This document shows, piece by piece, positions 1 to 6,783 of a stretch of DNA of 26,758 bases. The position numbers were made by a program, and so were the translations under genes. The notes below the pieces were generated by a model. The model ran no database searches, was not told the origin of the DNA, and was given only the letters and a program-made list of their open reading frames with translations. Positions within the stretch are counted from its first letter, which is position 1; the number at the start of each line of letters is the position of its first letter. The stretch is taken from the NCBI GenBank assembly GCA_050015275.1, contig JBEKBS010000029.1, forward strand, positions 1 to 26,758, written 5' to 3'. This DNA is from DATKJS01 sp050015275. GTDB taxonomy: Bacteria; Acidobacteriota; Aminicenantia; Aminicenantales; Saccharicenantaceae.

Positions 1-74
1 ACTACGGTTTAAGGATTGAAAGACGAACGAAATGAAAACTCACGAAAAATCAGGGGAAAAGGCGAAAACAAGAT

Positions 75-148
75 TGGCTGGGAAGCAAGGATTCGAACCT
101 TGATTGCATGATCCAGAGTCATGAGTCCTGCCGTTGGACGACTTCCCA
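75..148 (-). tRNA. tRNA-Gln (anticodon CUG), CCA encoded
   Basis: Read on the minus strand, the 7-bp acceptor stem TGGGAAG/CTTCCCA, a D-arm, an anticodon stem CATGA/TCATG with loop CTCTGGA (anticodon CTG, reading CAG codons), a T-arm with GGTTCGAATCC, discriminator G and a genomic CCA all fall in the right places over 74 bases. The U1-A72 first pair and G73 are typical of bacterial tRNA-Gln. No clear hairpin terminator follows it; the downstream 74 bases are only T-rich on the transcribed strand. The encoded CCA contrasts with tRNA-Thr later in the window. Confidence 0.96.
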
Positions 149-160
149 GCAGGGACCACT

Positions 161-189
161 ATATTAATTAAAATCACCCTAACTTTCAA
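161..189 (-). promoter_or_regulatory. sigma70-type promoter of tRNA-Gln
   Basis: On the minus strand TTGAAA (184-189) and TAATAT (161-166) are separated by 17 bases and end 12 bases before the tRNA 5' end. The -35 box matches consensus at 5 of 6 positions and the -10 box at 4 of 6. The AT-rich flanks in an otherwise GC-rich sequence support a promoter. Confidence 0.6.
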
Positions 190-259
190 GTTTGAATGTC
201 TAATTTAATAAAGACAGTTGACGGGTGGCCTGGAGCCAGTCCCCGCCCGCCCGACGTGG

Positions 260-460
260 AAGGGGATTGCGCGAGAGCGCTGGGGGTTCCAAGGGGCGGC
301 TTCCCTGTGGTCGGAGCACTCGGCTGCATCCTTCAGCCAGGGAGCAGCTGAGTGCGGAGAGGGGTGGTTCAGGAGGGGGGCAGTTGCCCCTCCGCCCACG
401 GGGGAATGGGTGCAGCGGAGGCCGGACGGGGACGCTCGGGGACAGGACCCGTCCCGGCCC
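260..460. other. hairpin-rich intergenic segment, possible structured RNA
   Basis: No convincing gene lies between the tRNA promoter and 516. The segment has four stems: GCGC-GAGA-GCGC at 269-280; a 12-bp stem 316-327 with 344-355 (one G-T wobble, 16-base loop); a 7-bp stem 372-378 with 387-393; and an 11-bp stem 420-430 with 448-459 (one bulged C). Bases 302-307 can also pair with 338-343 inside the loop of the second hairpin, which would make a pseudoknot. The strand and whether it is transcribed are unknown; I saw no good promoter just before it and no U-tract after it. In GC-rich DNA some stems arise by chance, so this is a candidate only. Confidence 0.35.
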
Positions 461-474
461 AGATTTAGAGTCTG

Positions 475-503
475 TTGAGCGAGCCTTCCGTTCATGGTAA
501 GAT
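475..503 (+). promoter_or_regulatory. putative promoter of the ybhN-nrdR-hsp20-lon-thiL run
   Basis: TTGAGC (475-480), a 17-base spacer and TAAGAT (498-503). The -10 box ends only 12 bases before the ATG at 516, so the transcript leader would be about 5-6 bases and no Shine-Dalgarno site would fit. The same arrangement is seen before tmk and the PBP1A gene. Confidence 0.45.
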
Positions 504-515
504 GGGCGGCAACCC

Positions 516-1544
516 ATGAAGAAGAACGTCCTGAAGGTCCTGGTCATCGTGGCCTTGACGGCCGTTTTCTTCTACTTTTTCGCCCGAAGCGTCAAGTGGA
601 GCGAGGTCGCCGGGTATATCCGGGGCGTCAACCTGCCCCTCTTCCTCCTTCTCTTTCCCTTTGCGGCCCTTCATTTCTTCACCCGGGCCATCCGCTGGCG
701 CTACCTCCTCATCCACGAGAAGAAGGGTGTCCGTTTTTCGAACATGGTCACAGCCAATATCGTCGGGTTCACGATCACCTTCGTTTTCCCGGGCCGCATC
801 GGCGAGTTGGCCAAACCGCTCTACCTGGCCCAGAAAGAGGGGATCCGGAAAGGCTTCGCCGTCGGCACGGTTGTCGTCGAGCGCATCTTCGACATCTTCA
901 CGATGTGCCTCTTCGTGGGGATCTTTCTGCTCTCTCGGCCCCTTTTCCCGGGGCTCTTCGAAGTCGCCCCGGAGGCCTACAGCCGGCTGACCTTCTGGGG
1001 CATCGTCGGGGTCGCCTTCGCTTCGAGCATCCTCGCGCTCATCGTGCTCCTCTATTTTTTCCGGGAGAAGGCCCTGAGCGTCATCGGCTTCCTCCTGAAA
1101 CCGCTCCCCGAGCGGTTCCGGCGCCGGGCCCTCGAGCTCGTCCACGAATTCATCGACGGCCTGAAGTTCTTTCATTCGCCCGCGAACTTGTTGATGTACA
1201 CCTTCCTCTCTTTCGTGGTCTGGCTGGGCGTCATCCTCTACTACTGGATCCTGATGTTCGCCTTCCATGTCCACGTCCCTTATTTTCTCCTCGTCCCCTT
1301 CGTCTTCATGACCATGGTCGGGGCGTCCATCCCGACGCCGGGCATGGCCGGGGGTTACGACTACTTCAGCAAGCTGGGGATGACCTCTCTCCTCCACGTG
1401 GACGCCAACCTAGCGGTCGGCATGACCCTGGTCATGCACGCCATCCAGGTCCTGGTGACATGCGTCCTGGGTTATGTTATATTAGGCAAAGAGGGTCTGT
1501 CCCTTTTTGAGATCAGGAGGATGGGAGAGAGCGAGAAGCTATGA
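516..1544 (+). CDS. YbhN/UPF0104-family integral membrane protein (LPG synthase TM-like)
   Basis: This 342-residue protein resembles the lysylphosphatidylglycerol synthase transmembrane family (PF03706; YbhN/AglD type). It has about eight hydrophobic segments, beginning at residues 8-22 and 40-55. Family hallmarks are the FPGRIGELAKPLYL segment (about 91-104) followed by VGTVVVERIFD (about 117-127), and a late PTPGMAGGYDYF motif. Members of this family without the soluble MprF domain are implicated in lipid or glycolipid transport across the inner membrane; the substrate cannot be told here. The ATG at 516 was chosen because it gives a normal N-terminal Lys-rich plus membrane start; no Shine-Dalgarno is present, which agrees with the near-leaderless promoter. 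Its stop overlaps the nrdR start (ATGA, 1541-1544), implying translational coupling. Confidence 0.85.
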   Translation: MKKNVLKVLVIVALTAVFFYFFARSVKWSEVAGYIRGVNLPLFLLLFPFAALHFFTRAIRWRYLLIHEKKGVRFSNMVTANIVGFTITFVFPGRIGELAKPLYLAQKEGIRKGFAVGTVVVERIFDIFTMCLFVGIFLLSRPLFPGLFEVAPEAYSRLTFWGIVGVAFASSILALIVLLYFFREKALSVIGFLLKPLPERFRRRALELVHEFIDGLKFFHSPANLLMYTFLSFVVWLGVILYYWILMFAFHVHVPYFLLVPFVFMTMVGASIPTPGMAGGYDYFSKLGMTSLLHVDANLAVGMTLVMHAIQVLVTCVLGYVILGKEGLSLFEIRRMGESEKL

Positions 1545-1996
1545 GGTGCCCCTATTGCGGCTTTCTCGAGAGCAAGGTCATCGATTCCCGGGAGAGCAAA
1601 AAAGGCCTCTCCATCCGCCGGCGCCGGGAATGTCTCTCCTGCAAGCGCCGTTTCACGACCTACGAGAAGATCGAAGAGATCCCCTATATGGTGGTCAAAA
1701 AGGACGGCACCCGCCAGCCCTATGACAGCCAGAAGCTCCTCCGGGGGATGATGAAGGCCTGCGAGAAACGGCCCATCCAGATTAACCAGCTCGAAGAGAT
1801 CGTGGAGGAGATCGAATCCCTCCTCCAGGAGCGGCCGGACAAGGAGATCGGCGTCTCGGAGGTCGGCCAGCTCGTCATGGACAGGCTCAAGACCCTGGAC
1901 AAGGTCGCCTACGTGAGGTTCGCCTCGGTCTACCGGGAATTCAAGGACGTGGCCGAGTTCAAGCAGGAGCTCGAGAACCTCATGAAGGAAAAGTAG
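1541..1996 (+). CDS. nrdR: transcriptional repressor NrdR
   Basis: The 151-residue product is a standard-length NrdR, the nucleotide-sensing repressor of ribonucleotide reductase genes. A zinc ribbon is formed by Cys3, Cys6, Cys31 and Cys34, with the usual MRCPYCG start and RRRRECLSCKRRFTTYE block. An ATP-cone domain follows from about residue 49 to 139 (VVKKDGTRQPYDSQKLLRGM onward), which binds ATP/dATP. The protein acts in the cytoplasm by binding NrdR boxes upstream of nrd operons. No nrd gene and no obvious NrdR box was seen in this window, so its targets lie elsewhere. The start overlaps the preceding stop by four bases, and the Hsp20 gene begins 12 bases downstream, so it sits inside a five-gene run. 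Confidence 0.96.
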   Translation: MRCPYCGFLESKVIDSRESKKGLSIRRRRECLSCKRRFTTYEKIEEIPYMVVKKDGTRQPYDSQKLLRGMMKACEKRPIQINQLEEIVEEIESLLQERPDKEIGVSEVGQLVMDRLKTLDKVAYVRFASVYREFKDVAEFKQELENLMKEK

Positions 1997-2008
1997 CCCG
2001 GCGCTCAG

Positions 2009-2458
2009 ATGATCCGCCGCATCAAACCCGTTTCCCGCATCCGGAAAACGGAAACCGAGGTCCGGAAGACGGCCTCTGCCACCCCTCCACCGCGGCGGCC
2101 CCTGCCGGGGCTCGGCGATCTGCTGTCCCCGGCCGTGGACATCTACGAGAAGGAAGGGGAGATCGTCGTCGAGATGGAGCTCCCAGGCATCCACGAGAAG
2201 GACGTCAAGATCCTCGTCTACCCGGGGCGGGTGGAAGTGAAGGGGTTGAAGCGGGAGATCCCCGGCCACCAGGGAGCCCGGTACCTCAGGCTGGAGAGAG
2301 GCTTCGGCGCCTTCCAGAGGGACGTCCCGGTGCCGGGGGCCATAGACCCGGATAAGGCTTATGCCTCGTTCGAGAACGGGATCCTGACCATCGTTCTCGG
2401 AAAGCCGCCGCGAAAAACCAGGGACGTGGACATCAAGAACCGCCGCCACGAAGGATGA
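2009..2458 (+). CDS. Hsp20/alpha-crystallin family small heat-shock protein
   Basis: A 149-residue small heat-shock protein, an ATP-independent holdase for unfolding proteins. The alpha-crystallin domain spans about residues 42-132: it begins PAVDIYEKEGEIVVEMELPG, and has the conserved F-x-NGILTI strand at 121-128. The N-terminal arm (1-40) is basic and proline-rich, likely disordered. A C-terminal VDI (140-142) may act as the IxI-like oligomerisation motif, although it is not canonical. It lies directly before lon (15-base gap), a sensible pairing of a holdase with a protease that removes what cannot be refolded. No HrcA/CIRCE or sigma32-like element was seen; expression probably follows the upstream operon promoter. 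Confidence 0.93.
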   Translation: MIRRIKPVSRIRKTETEVRKTASATPPPRRPLPGLGDLLSPAVDIYEKEGEIVVEMELPGIHEKDVKILVYPGRVEVKGLKREIPGHQGARYLRLERGFGAFQRDVPVPGAIDPDKAYASFENGILTIVLGKPPRKTRDVDIKNRRHEG

Positions 2459-2473
2459 AAATGGAGATATCTC

Positions 2474-4888
2474 ATGGCCCAAGTCGATAACAAGAACGGC
2501 GAGCCGTTCGACAGCCTCGTCGAGGAGCACAACCAGAAGCTGCACATCCCGACCAAGCTGCCCGTGCTCCTCCTGCGGGACATCGTGATCTTCCCCTATA
2601 TGATCGCCCCCCTGTTCGTGGGGCGGGAGAAGTCGAAGAACGCTATCGACCAGTCGCTTTCGACCAACCGCATGATCCTTCTGCTGACCCAGAAGGACAT
2701 GGAGATCGAGGACCCCAAGCGGGAGGACGTCTACGACATGGGCACGGTGGCCCTGATCCTGCGCATGCTCAAGCTCCCGGACGGCCGCGTCCGGATTCTC
2801 GCCCAGGGCCTCATCCGGGCCCGGGTCGAATCGTTCGAGGACGACGGCCCGTTCATCAACGCCGATATCGCGGTCGTCAACGAGCCGGAACTGACCGAGA
2901 AGACGCTCGAGAGCGAGGCCATGATCCGGAACGTCCGGTCGGGCCTCGAGCGGGCGGCCTCCCTCGGCAAGACGATCGCGCCGGAGGCCCTCATCATCGC
3001 CTCCAACGTCGACGAGCCGGGCCGGCTGGCCGACCTGACCGCCTCGAACCTCGAGCTCAAGGTCCAGGAGGCCCAGGACATCCTGGAGATCGTGGACCCG
3101 CTGCAGCGGCTGAAGCGAGTTTACGAGCTCCTGACGAGGGAGCTCGAGCTCCTCGACGTCCAGTCCAAGATCTCGACCGAGGCCAAGGGCGAGATGGACA
3201 AGCTCCAGAAGCAGTACTTCCTGCGGCAGCAGATGAAGGCGATCCAGAAGGAGCTCGGCGAAGGGACGGAGATCCAGGAGGAGATCAAGGCCTACCAGGA
3301 CAAGCTCCGGAAGGTCAAGGTCTCGGACGAGGTCAAGGAAGAGCTCGAGAAGCAGATCAGCCGGCTGGCCCAGATGCACCCGGAATCGGCCGAAACGGCC
3401 GTCGTCCGGACCTACCTGGACTGGATGTTCTCCCTGCCCTGGGACAAGGCGACCATCGATAATCTCGACCTTCACAAGGCCAAGAAGATCCTCGACGACG
3501 ACCACTACGGGCTCGAGAAGGTCAAGGAAAGGATCCTCGAGTACCTGGGCGTCCGCAAGCTCTCCAAAACGATCAAGGGCCCCATCATATGCTTCGTCGG
3601 GCCTCCCGGCGTGGGGAAGACGTCCCTCGGCCGGTCCATCGCCCGGGCCCTGGGCCGGAAGTTCGTCCGCATCTCCCTCGGAGGCGTCCACGACGAGGCC
3701 GAGATCCGGGGCCATCGCCGGACCTACGTCGGCGCCATGCCCGGCCGCATCGTCCAGAGCATCCGGAGGGCCGGGTCCAACAATCCGGTCTTCATGATCG
3801 ACGAGGTGGACAAGATCGGCGCCGATTTCCGCGGCGACCCGTCCTCGGCCCTCCTCGAGGTCCTGGACCCGGAGCAGAACAACCAGTTCCGCGACCACTA
3901 TCTCGGGGTCCCGTACGATCTTTCCAAGGTCCTGTTCATCACGACGGCCAACCTCCTCGACCCCATCCAGCCGGCCTTCCGCGACCGGATGGAGGTCCTG
4001 GAGCTGCCAGGGTACACGGAGGAGGAAAAGCTCCAGATCGCCGTCCGGCACCTGATCCCCAAGCAGGTCGCCGAGAACGCCCTGAGCGGAAAGCTCATCC
4101 GCATGACCGACGGCGCCCTCAAGAAGATCATCTCCCTCTATACCCGCGAGGCCGGCGTCCGGAACCTCGAACGGGAGATCGCCTCGGTCTGCCGGAAGGT
4201 CGCCAGGAAAGTCGCCGAGGGCAAGAAGGGCTTGACCCTCGTCACGTCCCAGAACGTCGAAACCTACCTCGGCCCGCCGAAGATCTTCAAGGACCAGCTC
4301 CTCCACAAGGACCAGGTCGGCGTCGCCACGGGCGTCGCCTGGACGGCCACTGGCGGAGAGATCCTGTTCGTCGAGGCGACCAAGATGCCGGGCAAGGGGA
4401 ACCTCTCCCTGACAGGGTCCCTCGGCGACGTCATGAAGGAGTCCGCCCAGGCGGCCATGAGCTACGCCAGGGCCCACGCCTCGGAGTTCGGGATCGACAG
4501 CCGGATGTTCTACCAGAACGACTTCCACATCCATATCCCCGAGGGCGCGATCCCCAAGGACGGGCCCTCCGCCGGAGTGACGATCGCCACGGCCTTCATC
4601 TCGGTCTGCACGAACAACAAGGTCCACTGGCACGTCGCCATGACGGGCGAGATCACCCTGCGCGGGAACGTCCTGCCCGTGGGCGGGGTCAAGGAGAAAG
4701 TCCTGGCGGCCCAGCGGGCCGGCGTCAAGAAGATGATCATGCCGGCGGCGAACAAGAAGGACCTGTTCGAGATCCCGAAGAAAGTCATCCGGGACATGGA
4801 GTTCATCTATGTCGAGGATGTCAAGGAAGTCCTCAGCCACGCCCTGGAGAGGTCCTACGGGAAGAAAAAGGCCAGACCGCGAAAATAG
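2474..4888 (+). CDS. lon: ATP-dependent protease La (Lon)
   Basis: An 804-residue LonA-type protease that degrades misfolded and regulatory proteins in the cytoplasm. The N-terminal substrate-binding domain covers about 25-220 (LPVLLLRDIVIFPYMIAPLFVGR), followed by a helical region. The AAA+ module has Walker A GPPGVGKT at 376-383 and Walker B VFMIDE at 439-444. The protease domain carries the catalytic dyad Ser699 in PKDGPSAG and Lys742 in GGVKEK, with the same 43-residue spacing as E. coli Lon. Length is normal. GGAG sits seven bases before the ATG, inside GAGATATCTC, which is palindromic. No membrane segment was seen, so it is not LonB. Confidence 0.98.
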   Translation: MAQVDNKNGEPFDSLVEEHNQKLHIPTKLPVLLLRDIVIFPYMIAPLFVGREKSKNAIDQSLSTNRMILLLTQKDMEIEDPKREDVYDMGTVALILRMLKLPDGRVRILAQGLIRARVESFEDDGPFINADIAVVNEPELTEKTLESEAMIRNVRSGLERAASLGKTIAPEALIIASNVDEPGRLADLTASNLELKVQEAQDILEIVDPLQRLKRVYELLTRELELLDVQSKISTEAKGEMDKLQKQYFLRQQMKAIQKELGEGTEIQEEIKAYQDKLRKVKVSDEVKEELEKQISRLAQMHPESAETAVVRTYLDWMFSLPWDKATIDNLDLHKAKKILDDDHYGLEKVKERILEYLGVRKLSKTIKGPIICFVGPPGVGKTSLGRSIARALGRKFVRISLGGVHDEAEIRGHRRTYVGAMPGRIVQSIRRAGSNNPVFMIDEVDKIGADFRGDPSSALLEVLDPEQNNQFRDHYLGVPYDLSKVLFITTANLLDPIQPAFRDRMEVLELPGYTEEEKLQIAVRHLIPKQVAENALSGKLIRMTDGALKKIISLYTREAGVRNLEREIASVCRKVARKVAEGKKGLTLVTSQNVETYLGPPKIFKDQLLHKDQVGVATGVAWTATGGEILFVEATKMPGKGNLSLTGSLGDVMKESAQAAMSYARAHASEFGIDSRMFYQNDFHIHIPEGAIPKDGPSAGVTIATAFISVCTNNKVHWHVAMTGEITLRGNVLPVGGVKEKVLAAQRAGVKKMIMPAANKKDLFEIPKKVIRDMEFIYVEDVKEVLSHALERSYGKKKARPRK

Positions 4889-4901
4889 CAGCGGCCCGCC
4901 C

Positions 4902-5873
4902 ATGCGCCTGAAAGACGTCGGCGAACGGCGCGTCATCGCGGAAATCCGGCGCCGGCTGGGCGGCGGCGGGATCGGCGTCCGGCTGGGGATCGGCGACGAC
5001 GCCGCCGTCATCCGCAGCCCCGGGGAATGGCTGCTCACCAAGGACCTCCTGGTCGAGGGGTATGATTTTCGCAGGTCCTTCCACCCGCCGCGGCTGCTCG
5101 GCCGGAAATCCCTCAATGTCAACCTAAGCGACATCGCTGCCATGGGGGGCCGGCCCCTTCACGCCGTCCTGGGCCTGGCGCTGCCGGGATCCACGGAATG
5201 GGAATGGCTCCTCGAGTTCCTGGCGGGGTTCCAAGAGGCCTCATGCGAGGCGGGCGTCGCTCTGGTCGGAGGGGACATCTCGGAGGCCCGGGAGATCCTG
5301 ATCTCGGTGACGGTCACCGGCGAAGCGGGGCTGTTCGTCCCGAGGAGCGGGGCAAGGCCGGGAGACCTGGTTTTCGTTTCCGGCACTCTCGGCGACGCGG
5401 CCGCCGGCCTTCGGCTTCTCGAAAAGGGCGCCCGTCCCGGAAAAGACAGGGCCGTCGGTCCTTTGCTCAAAGCTTTCTTGGACCCGGAGCCGCGGCTCGA
5501 GCTGGGATCTCTCCTGGCCCGGAGAAGGCTTGCCTCCGCCATGATCGATATCTCGGACGGCCTGTCCGTGGACCTGGCTCATATCTGCGAGGAAAGCGGG
5601 GTAGGGGGGGAGGTCGAGCTTGGCCGGGTCCCGATCTCAGGGGCTCTGCGGCGCTTCATGAAAAAACCCTTGCCGCTGGCCCTCGACGGGGGGGAGGACT
5701 TCGAGCTCCTCTTCACCGTGCGGCCCCGAAACGTCCCCCGCCTCCGCCGCCTCGGGCCCCGGTTCAAGATCACGGAGATCGGGCGGATCACTGCGGGGAA
5801 AAGGATCATGGCGGTCGATCCGGCAGGCAGAAAGAAGCCCCTGAAAATCCGGGGCTACGAACACTTCAAATAG
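4902..5873 (+). CDS. thiL: thiamine-monophosphate kinase
   Basis: ThiL phosphorylates thiamine monophosphate to thiamine pyrophosphate with ATP. The ATG at 4902 gives 323 residues, matching E. coli ThiL (325); an upstream in-frame ATG at 4809 is rejected because it lies deep inside lon. Conserved blocks are GIGDDAAVI (29-37), NLSDIAAMGGRPLHAVLGLALP (74-95), GGDIS (123-127), a late IDISDGLSVDLAHICEESGV block and DGGEDFELLF. One deviation: the usual TDxLVxGxHF segment reads KDLLVEGYDF, so the His is Asp56 and the Thr before Asp48 is Lys. It begins 13 bases after lon with no clear Shine-Dalgarno, so it is probably translated by coupling. No other thiamine genes are nearby. Confidence 0.93.
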   Translation: MRLKDVGERRVIAEIRRRLGGGGIGVRLGIGDDAAVIRSPGEWLLTKDLLVEGYDFRRSFHPPRLLGRKSLNVNLSDIAAMGGRPLHAVLGLALPGSTEWEWLLEFLAGFQEASCEAGVALVGGDISEAREILISVTVTGEAGLFVPRSGARPGDLVFVSGTLGDAAAGLRLLEKGARPGKDRAVGPLLKAFLDPEPRLELGSLLARRRLASAMIDISDGLSVDLAHICEESGVGGEVELGRVPISGALRRFMKKPLPLALDGGEDFELLFTVRPRNVPRLRRLGPRFKITEIGRITAGKRIMAVDPAGRKKPLKIRGYEHFK

Positions 5874-5893
5874 AACTATTCTTCTTAATAAAC

Positions 5894-5924
5894 TAGCGGA
5901 CGCAGGGGGGATGTCCCGGAGAAA
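5894..5924. repeat. dispersed 31-bp repeat, copy 1 (inverted relative to copy at 20557)
   Basis: The 31 bases here, starting TAGCGGACGCAGG, are an exact reverse complement of 20557-20587. The core GGGGGGATGTCCCGGA resembles the inverted-repeat ends at 14931-14994. It lies in the gap between the convergent ends of thiL and dapF. Confidence 0.9.
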
Positions 5925-5931
5925 CCATCCT

Positions 5932-6783
5932 TTATTGAACCGGGTATTCCCCTTCGAAGATGACCTCGGACGGCCCGGTCTGGAAGACCTCGCCCTCCGG
6001 CTGCCACTCCACCGTGAGCGATCCCAGGCTGGTCAGGACATTGACCTTGCGGTCCGTCAGGCCCTTGAGGATGGCCGCGACGGCCGCCGCCGACGAGCCG
6101 GTCCCCGAAGAGAGCGTTTCGCCGACCCCGCGCTCCCAGAAGAGGACCTCGATCTCGCCGCGGTTGAGGACGCGGATGAACTCGACGTTGGTCCGATTGG
6201 GGAAGAACGAGTGGGACTCGATCTCGCGGCCGATCTGGTGCCATTCGATCCGGGCCGGGAAGCGGTCGACGAAGATGTCGCAGTGGGGGTTGCCCATCGA
6301 GACGCAGGTGATTTCGAAGATCTTCTGGTTGATGGACATGGGATAATCGATGAGCCGTTCGTGCGGCTGTCCGTCGTCGAACGGGAGCTCGGCTGGCCCG
6401 AAGCGGGGCGCCCCCATATCGGTCCTGATCTCATAGACCATCCCCCGGCTCCCGATGATCTCGCAGGCCCGGTTCCCGGCCGTGGCCTTGAAAACGACCC
6501 TGGAGGACGAGACGCGTTTCTGATGGACGAGGCAGGCCATCGCGCAGCGGAGGCCGTTCCCGGAGATCTCCGCCTCGGTGCCGTCGGCGTTGAAGATCCG
6601 GAAGCTCGCCTCGTTCCGGGCCGCATCCTCCAGGCCGACGAGGAGGAGCCCGTCGGCGCCGACCCCGCTGTGGCGGTCGCAGATCCGACGGGCGAAGTCC
6701 CCGACCCGGAGAAAGTCCAACTCCTCGTTCGGGCAGATGACCAGGAAGTCGTTGCCGAGCGAGTGGAGCTTGGTGAACCTCAT
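5932..6783 (-). CDS. dapF: diaminopimelate epimerase family protein with both catalytic Cys replaced by Ser
   Basis: This 283-residue protein aligns throughout with DapF, which interconverts LL- and meso-diaminopimelate for lysine and peptidoglycan. It has FTKLHSLGNDFLV (3-15), the first catalytic block as AEISGNGLRC (71-80), SMGNPHCDIFVD (162-173), TNVEFIRV (198-205) and the second block as ERGVGETLSSGTGSSA (217-232). In canonical DapF both blocks carry a catalytic Cys (CGNG and CGTG). Here they are Ser74 and Ser226; the codons read TCC and TCG on the minus strand, so this is not a translation slip. Everything else at the active site looks intact. Cys-to-Ser changes in studied DapF enzymes abolish or strongly reduce racemisation, so the activity is uncertain: an altered epimerase, a relative using a different substrate, or a binding protein. 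The ATG overlaps the htrA stop by four bases. Confidence 0.88.
   Translation of the reverse strand: MRFTKLHSLGNDFLVICPNEELDFLRVGDFARRICDRHSGVGADGLLLVGLEDAARNEASFRIFNADGTEAEISGNGLRCAMACLVHQKRVSSSRVVFKATAGNRACEIIGSRGMVYEIRTDMGAPRFGPAELPFDDGQPHERLIDYPMSINQKIFEITCVSMGNPHCDIFVDRFPARIEWHQIGREIESHSFFPNRTNVEFIRVLNRGEIEVLFWERGVGETLSSGTGSSAAAVAAILKGLTDRKVNVLTSLGSLTVEWQPEGEVFQTGPSEVIFEGEYPVQ

Noticed and set aside
200..500. Short open frames on both strands in the gap before ybhN
   Set aside because: No Shine-Dalgarno, Pro/Arg/Gly-rich products and mutual overlap; the hairpins explain the region better.
492..1397. Long open frame antisense to the ybhN-like gene
   Set aside because: It is a shadow: very charged, repetitive composition and full overlap with a recognisable membrane protein on the other strand.
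1472..5143. 1223-codon open frame antisense to nrdR-lon-thiL
   Set aside because: GC-rich third positions remove stops on the opposite strand; the translated product is low-complexity Asp/Leu/Gly/Arg and overlaps four solid genes.
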